DNA of 8,267 nt from NCBI GenBank assembly GCA_905236605.1, contig CAJORD010000191.1, positions 1 through 8,267 of the forward strand. The letters are read 5' to 3'. The position numbers were made by a program, and so were the translations under genes. Each line of letters opens with the position of its first letter. The stretch's first letter is position 1. The notes under the pieces are model-generated. The model was not told the DNA's origin. It was given only the letters and a program-made list of their open reading frames with translations, and searched no databases. Positions 6,318-8,267 of this stretch are shown piece after piece. The DNA is from an uncultured Synergistales bacterium (GTDB taxonomy: Bacteria > Synergistota > Synergistia > Synergistales > Aminobacteriaceae).

Positions 6318-8267
6318 TTATCTGATTTCGATATCTGGCTGTGCGTTGCCTGTAAATCTCACTGACGAATCATACATACCATACGCGCTAATCTGCGGGA
6401 CTTTGAAAGTTCCACGCGTTACCGCGCGCATCTTGAAGCCGTATGAAATTTCTTTTGTGAGCCTGTCAAAGAACAAAACAAGTCTGTCATCACGAATATC
6501 ATTCACAATTCCATAACCTGACGTTTCGCCTTCGTCGCCTTCGATTCGCGGGTTTTCAAGTTCAAAGCCCGCCGGTAATAAATAATTCAAAGCGAGATTG
6601 TTCACCGGCATTGAAGGCTTCAACGTGAGAACGACTTGAATAACTTTTCCGTGTGCGATCGGTTGAGCGAGATTCAAAGCATTCCCGGCCTCGTCGAAGT
6701 AAACGCACTCGACATTAACATTTCTGCGCTCGGCTTTCGGTTGGGATTTCGGGAAACCGTTGACGCTCCACGCAAAACGCCCTTGGCCGTCGCCGTCGGC
6801 TTCAATTAAAATTCCGGCGCTTCGTGGAAGTTCGTTCACGTTGATTGAAGACGGCTTGCCGCTCTCGTAAGTTAATAAAGCGTTGTCGCTGGTGTCCGTG
6901 TTCAGTTGCGCTTTAATATCGCTCTTGGCCCCGGCTGCTTCAACGTTGTAACGAGCGAGCGCGATTAATGCTGCGGCGTTATCCTGCGTGCTGAACCATT
7001 TGCCATTGCCACCCATTTCCGTAAGACGGCTAGCGAGTTCTGTAACTTCAGGTGCCTGCGGTTCAACGTCAAGCCACATTGACAATAACGCGGCCGTGTT
7101 TCGAGCTTCGCTTTCAAGAGTGCGACCAGAGTAACTGGAATTTTTGCCTACGTTCAAACTTCTTAAAGCGTCGGCGTTGCCGTCAATTAACGACTGCGCA
7201 CCCGCTAAATAAATATTTCCGGACGGTCTTAAGCTGCGCTGATTTTCGCGAAGATATTCGATCCAACCGAGCGGCCTCTCTCCATTGAGTGCAAGAACGT
7301 AAACGGCGTAAGCCTTCGTCGTGAGGTCGTCGCGTTCGTCGTCGTCAGAGTTGAAGGCCGGCATTGACGCAAGAAAATCTCTCATCCAGTTAATAACGCC
7401 TGTGAACATCTCTTCGGGGAAATTAATTCCGGCGTTTCGAGCGTTTAATAAGAAGTGCGCCGCATAGACGCTGCCCCATGCAAACGTAGCGTTGCTGCCC
7501 GGCCACATTGAGAACGAGCCGTCATAAAGCTGCATTGACTGAATACGAGCTATAGCGCCGTTAATTCTCTCTTGCAAAGCAGAGTCTGTCGTAAGAAGCG
7601 GATCGAGTTCGGCGACAGCGTCCGGCAAAATCAAGAACGGCCAAGCGCCCGAAATAGTTTGCTCTAAGCAAGCGTAAGGATAATTATTAAGGAAGTCGAT
7701 AGCTCTCGTTACGTTTATGGCGGGAGTGTCAGCAAGCGTAAGTGTTCCGTTGACGTCGCCAACGAAGTCGCTAAGCGGAATATCGAGTTTCGTTGTGCCA
7801 TTTTCAAAAATTCCAGAGCCTCCCAACGTTATAGCGGGCCACGCTGAACGAACAGGCATTTCGATTTCTTGCGTGAAAGATTTTTCCGCGCCGTTATCGT
7901 CCCAAGTTGTCGTGATTTTTAATACGGCTTTGTTGCTGCCGCCTAATGCGCGCGCTTGAGTGTTGAAATTTGCTTTTGCACCGGCCGGGATTCTTAAATC
8001 CGAGAACGACTCATTAAGCATCAAGCCTTCGGGCGTGAGATTAATTTTTACATTCTTGTTTGAAGCCGACGTGTTAAACACTGAAACAGGAACATCAAAG
8101 ACATCACCGGGAGCGGCGAATCGAGGCAAACCGGTTTCGGTTACGATTTCACGAGCGATTTCGATTTGCTGCTCGGCGTTTCCAAAACTGCGGCCCGAAG
8201 CTGCGACTACAAAGAGCCGACCGCGTCCGCTAAATTCAGGAATGTCAAGTTCGGTTTTAATTTCGCC
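6318..8267 (-). CDS. Bacterial alpha-2-macroglobulin, YfhM/YfaS type (5' partial)
   Basis: The frame runs to the right edge, so the N-terminus is missing; 649 residues are visible, about the last third of a family that is usually 1500-2000 residues long. The TTG at 8129 is an internal Leu codon. The fragment begins in the macroglobulin domain (D-I-P-E-F-S-G-R-G-R-L near residues 8-18, and L-P-R-F-A-A-P-G-D at 47-55, a family hallmark). Next comes the thioester motif C-L-E-Q at residues 200-203 (7659-7670), preceded by Y-P-Y-A, and the helical thioester domain with a D-G-S-F-S-M-W-P repeat. The final beta domain holds N-D-I-R-D-D-R-L-V-L-F-F. Known members are periplasmic or membrane-bound protease traps: cleavage of a bait region exposes the Cys-Gln thioester, which binds the attacking protease. 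The bait region and any lipobox are outside the window. In many bacteria the gene is next to pbpC; no such neighbour is visible here. Stop-side transcription ends at the shared terminator. Confidence 0.93.
   Translation of the reverse strand, partial: GEIKTELDIPEFSGRGRLFVVAASGRSFGNAEQQIEIAREIVTETGLPRFAAPGDVFDVPVSVFNTSASNKNVKINLTPEGLMLNESFSDLRIPAGAKANFNTQARALGGSNKAVLKITTTWDDNGAEKSFTQEIEMPVRSAWPAITLGGSGIFENGTTKLDIPLSDFVGDVNGTLTLADTPAINVTRAIDFLNNYPYACLEQTISGAWPFLILPDAVAELDPLLTTDSALQERINGAIARIQSMQLYDGSFSMWPGSNATFAWGSVYAAHFLLNARNAGINFPEEMFTGVINWMRDFLASMPAFNSDDDERDDLTTKAYAVYVLALNGERPLGWIEYLRENQRSLRPSGNIYLAGAQSLIDGNADALRSLNVGKNSSYSGRTLESEARNTAALLSMWLDVEPQAPEVTELASRLTEMGGNGKWFSTQDNAAALIALARYNVEAAGAKSDIKAQLNTDTSDNALLTYESGKPSSINVNELPRSAGILIEADGDGQGRFAWSVNGFPKSQPKAERRNVNVECVYFDEAGNALNLAQPIAHGKVIQVVLTLKPSMPVNNLALNYLLPAGFELENPRIEGDEGETSGYGIVNDIRDDRLVLFFDRLTKEISYGFKMRAVTRGTFKVPQISAYGMYDSSVRFTGNAQPDIEIR
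7659..7670 (-). other. Thioester motif C-L-E-Q of the alpha-2-macroglobulin
   Basis: The reverse-strand codons TGC TTA GAG CAA encode C-L-E-Q, directly after Y-P-Y-A and followed by T-I-S-G-A-W-P. In this family the Cys and Gln side chains form the reactive internal thioester. Both residues are present, so this protein should be of the active, covalently trapping kind; some YfaS-type relatives lack the motif. Confidence 0.9.

Noticed and set aside
8127..8129. TTG as start codon of the reverse-strand gene
   Set aside because: The upstream codons up to the window edge translate into typical alpha-2-macroglobulin sequence, so the gene continues beyond the window.

Overview
The window most likely comes from a diderm, anaerobic bacterium of the phylum Synergistota. 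The main reason is that both forward-strand genes end in the same C-terminal sorting tail: a Gly/Ser-rich stretch, a G-C-N-A-G motif, a short hydrophobic helix and a basic K-R-K end. This fits the Synergist-CTERM type of protein-sorting signal. A large bacterial alpha-2-macroglobulin on the reverse strand agrees with a periplasm-containing cell. Genus and species cannot be set from the sequence.

Layout. Positions 2-1699 (+) hold the 3' part of a gene for a surface protein with a propeller-like N-terminal region, a short Asn/Thr-rich linker, a ~160-residue C-terminal domain and the sorting tail. A rho-independent terminator (1722-1752) follows. Next comes a strong sigma70-type promoter (1775-1803) whose spacer contains a run of nine G, then an unusually palindromic ribosome-binding site (1848-1863). 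These drive a complete 1456-residue gene (1864-6234, +) for a secreted surface protein. It has a signal peptide, three tandem units of about 355-425 residues each ending in an Ig-like strand pattern, an acidic linker, and the same C-terminal domain plus sorting tail as the first gene. A nested hairpin (6255-6295) with A- and T-runs on either side can terminate transcription from both directions. Positions 6318-8267 (-) hold the 3' part of a convergent gene for a YfhM/YfaS-type alpha-2-macroglobulin with an intact C-L-E-Q thioester motif.

How they may work together. The two forward genes look like cell-envelope proteins that share one C-terminal anchoring module but display different outer regions. 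They are separately transcribed, because a terminator and a promoter lie between them. The alpha-2-macroglobulin is expected to act as a periplasmic protease trap and has no evident operon link to them. The most notable point is the G9 run between well-placed -35 and -10 hexamers. It has the same architecture as known phase-variable promoters of surface proteins (porA of Neisseria meningitidis) and suggests that the 1456-residue protein may be switched or tuned by slippage. No RNA genes, insertion sequences or CRISPR arrays were seen.
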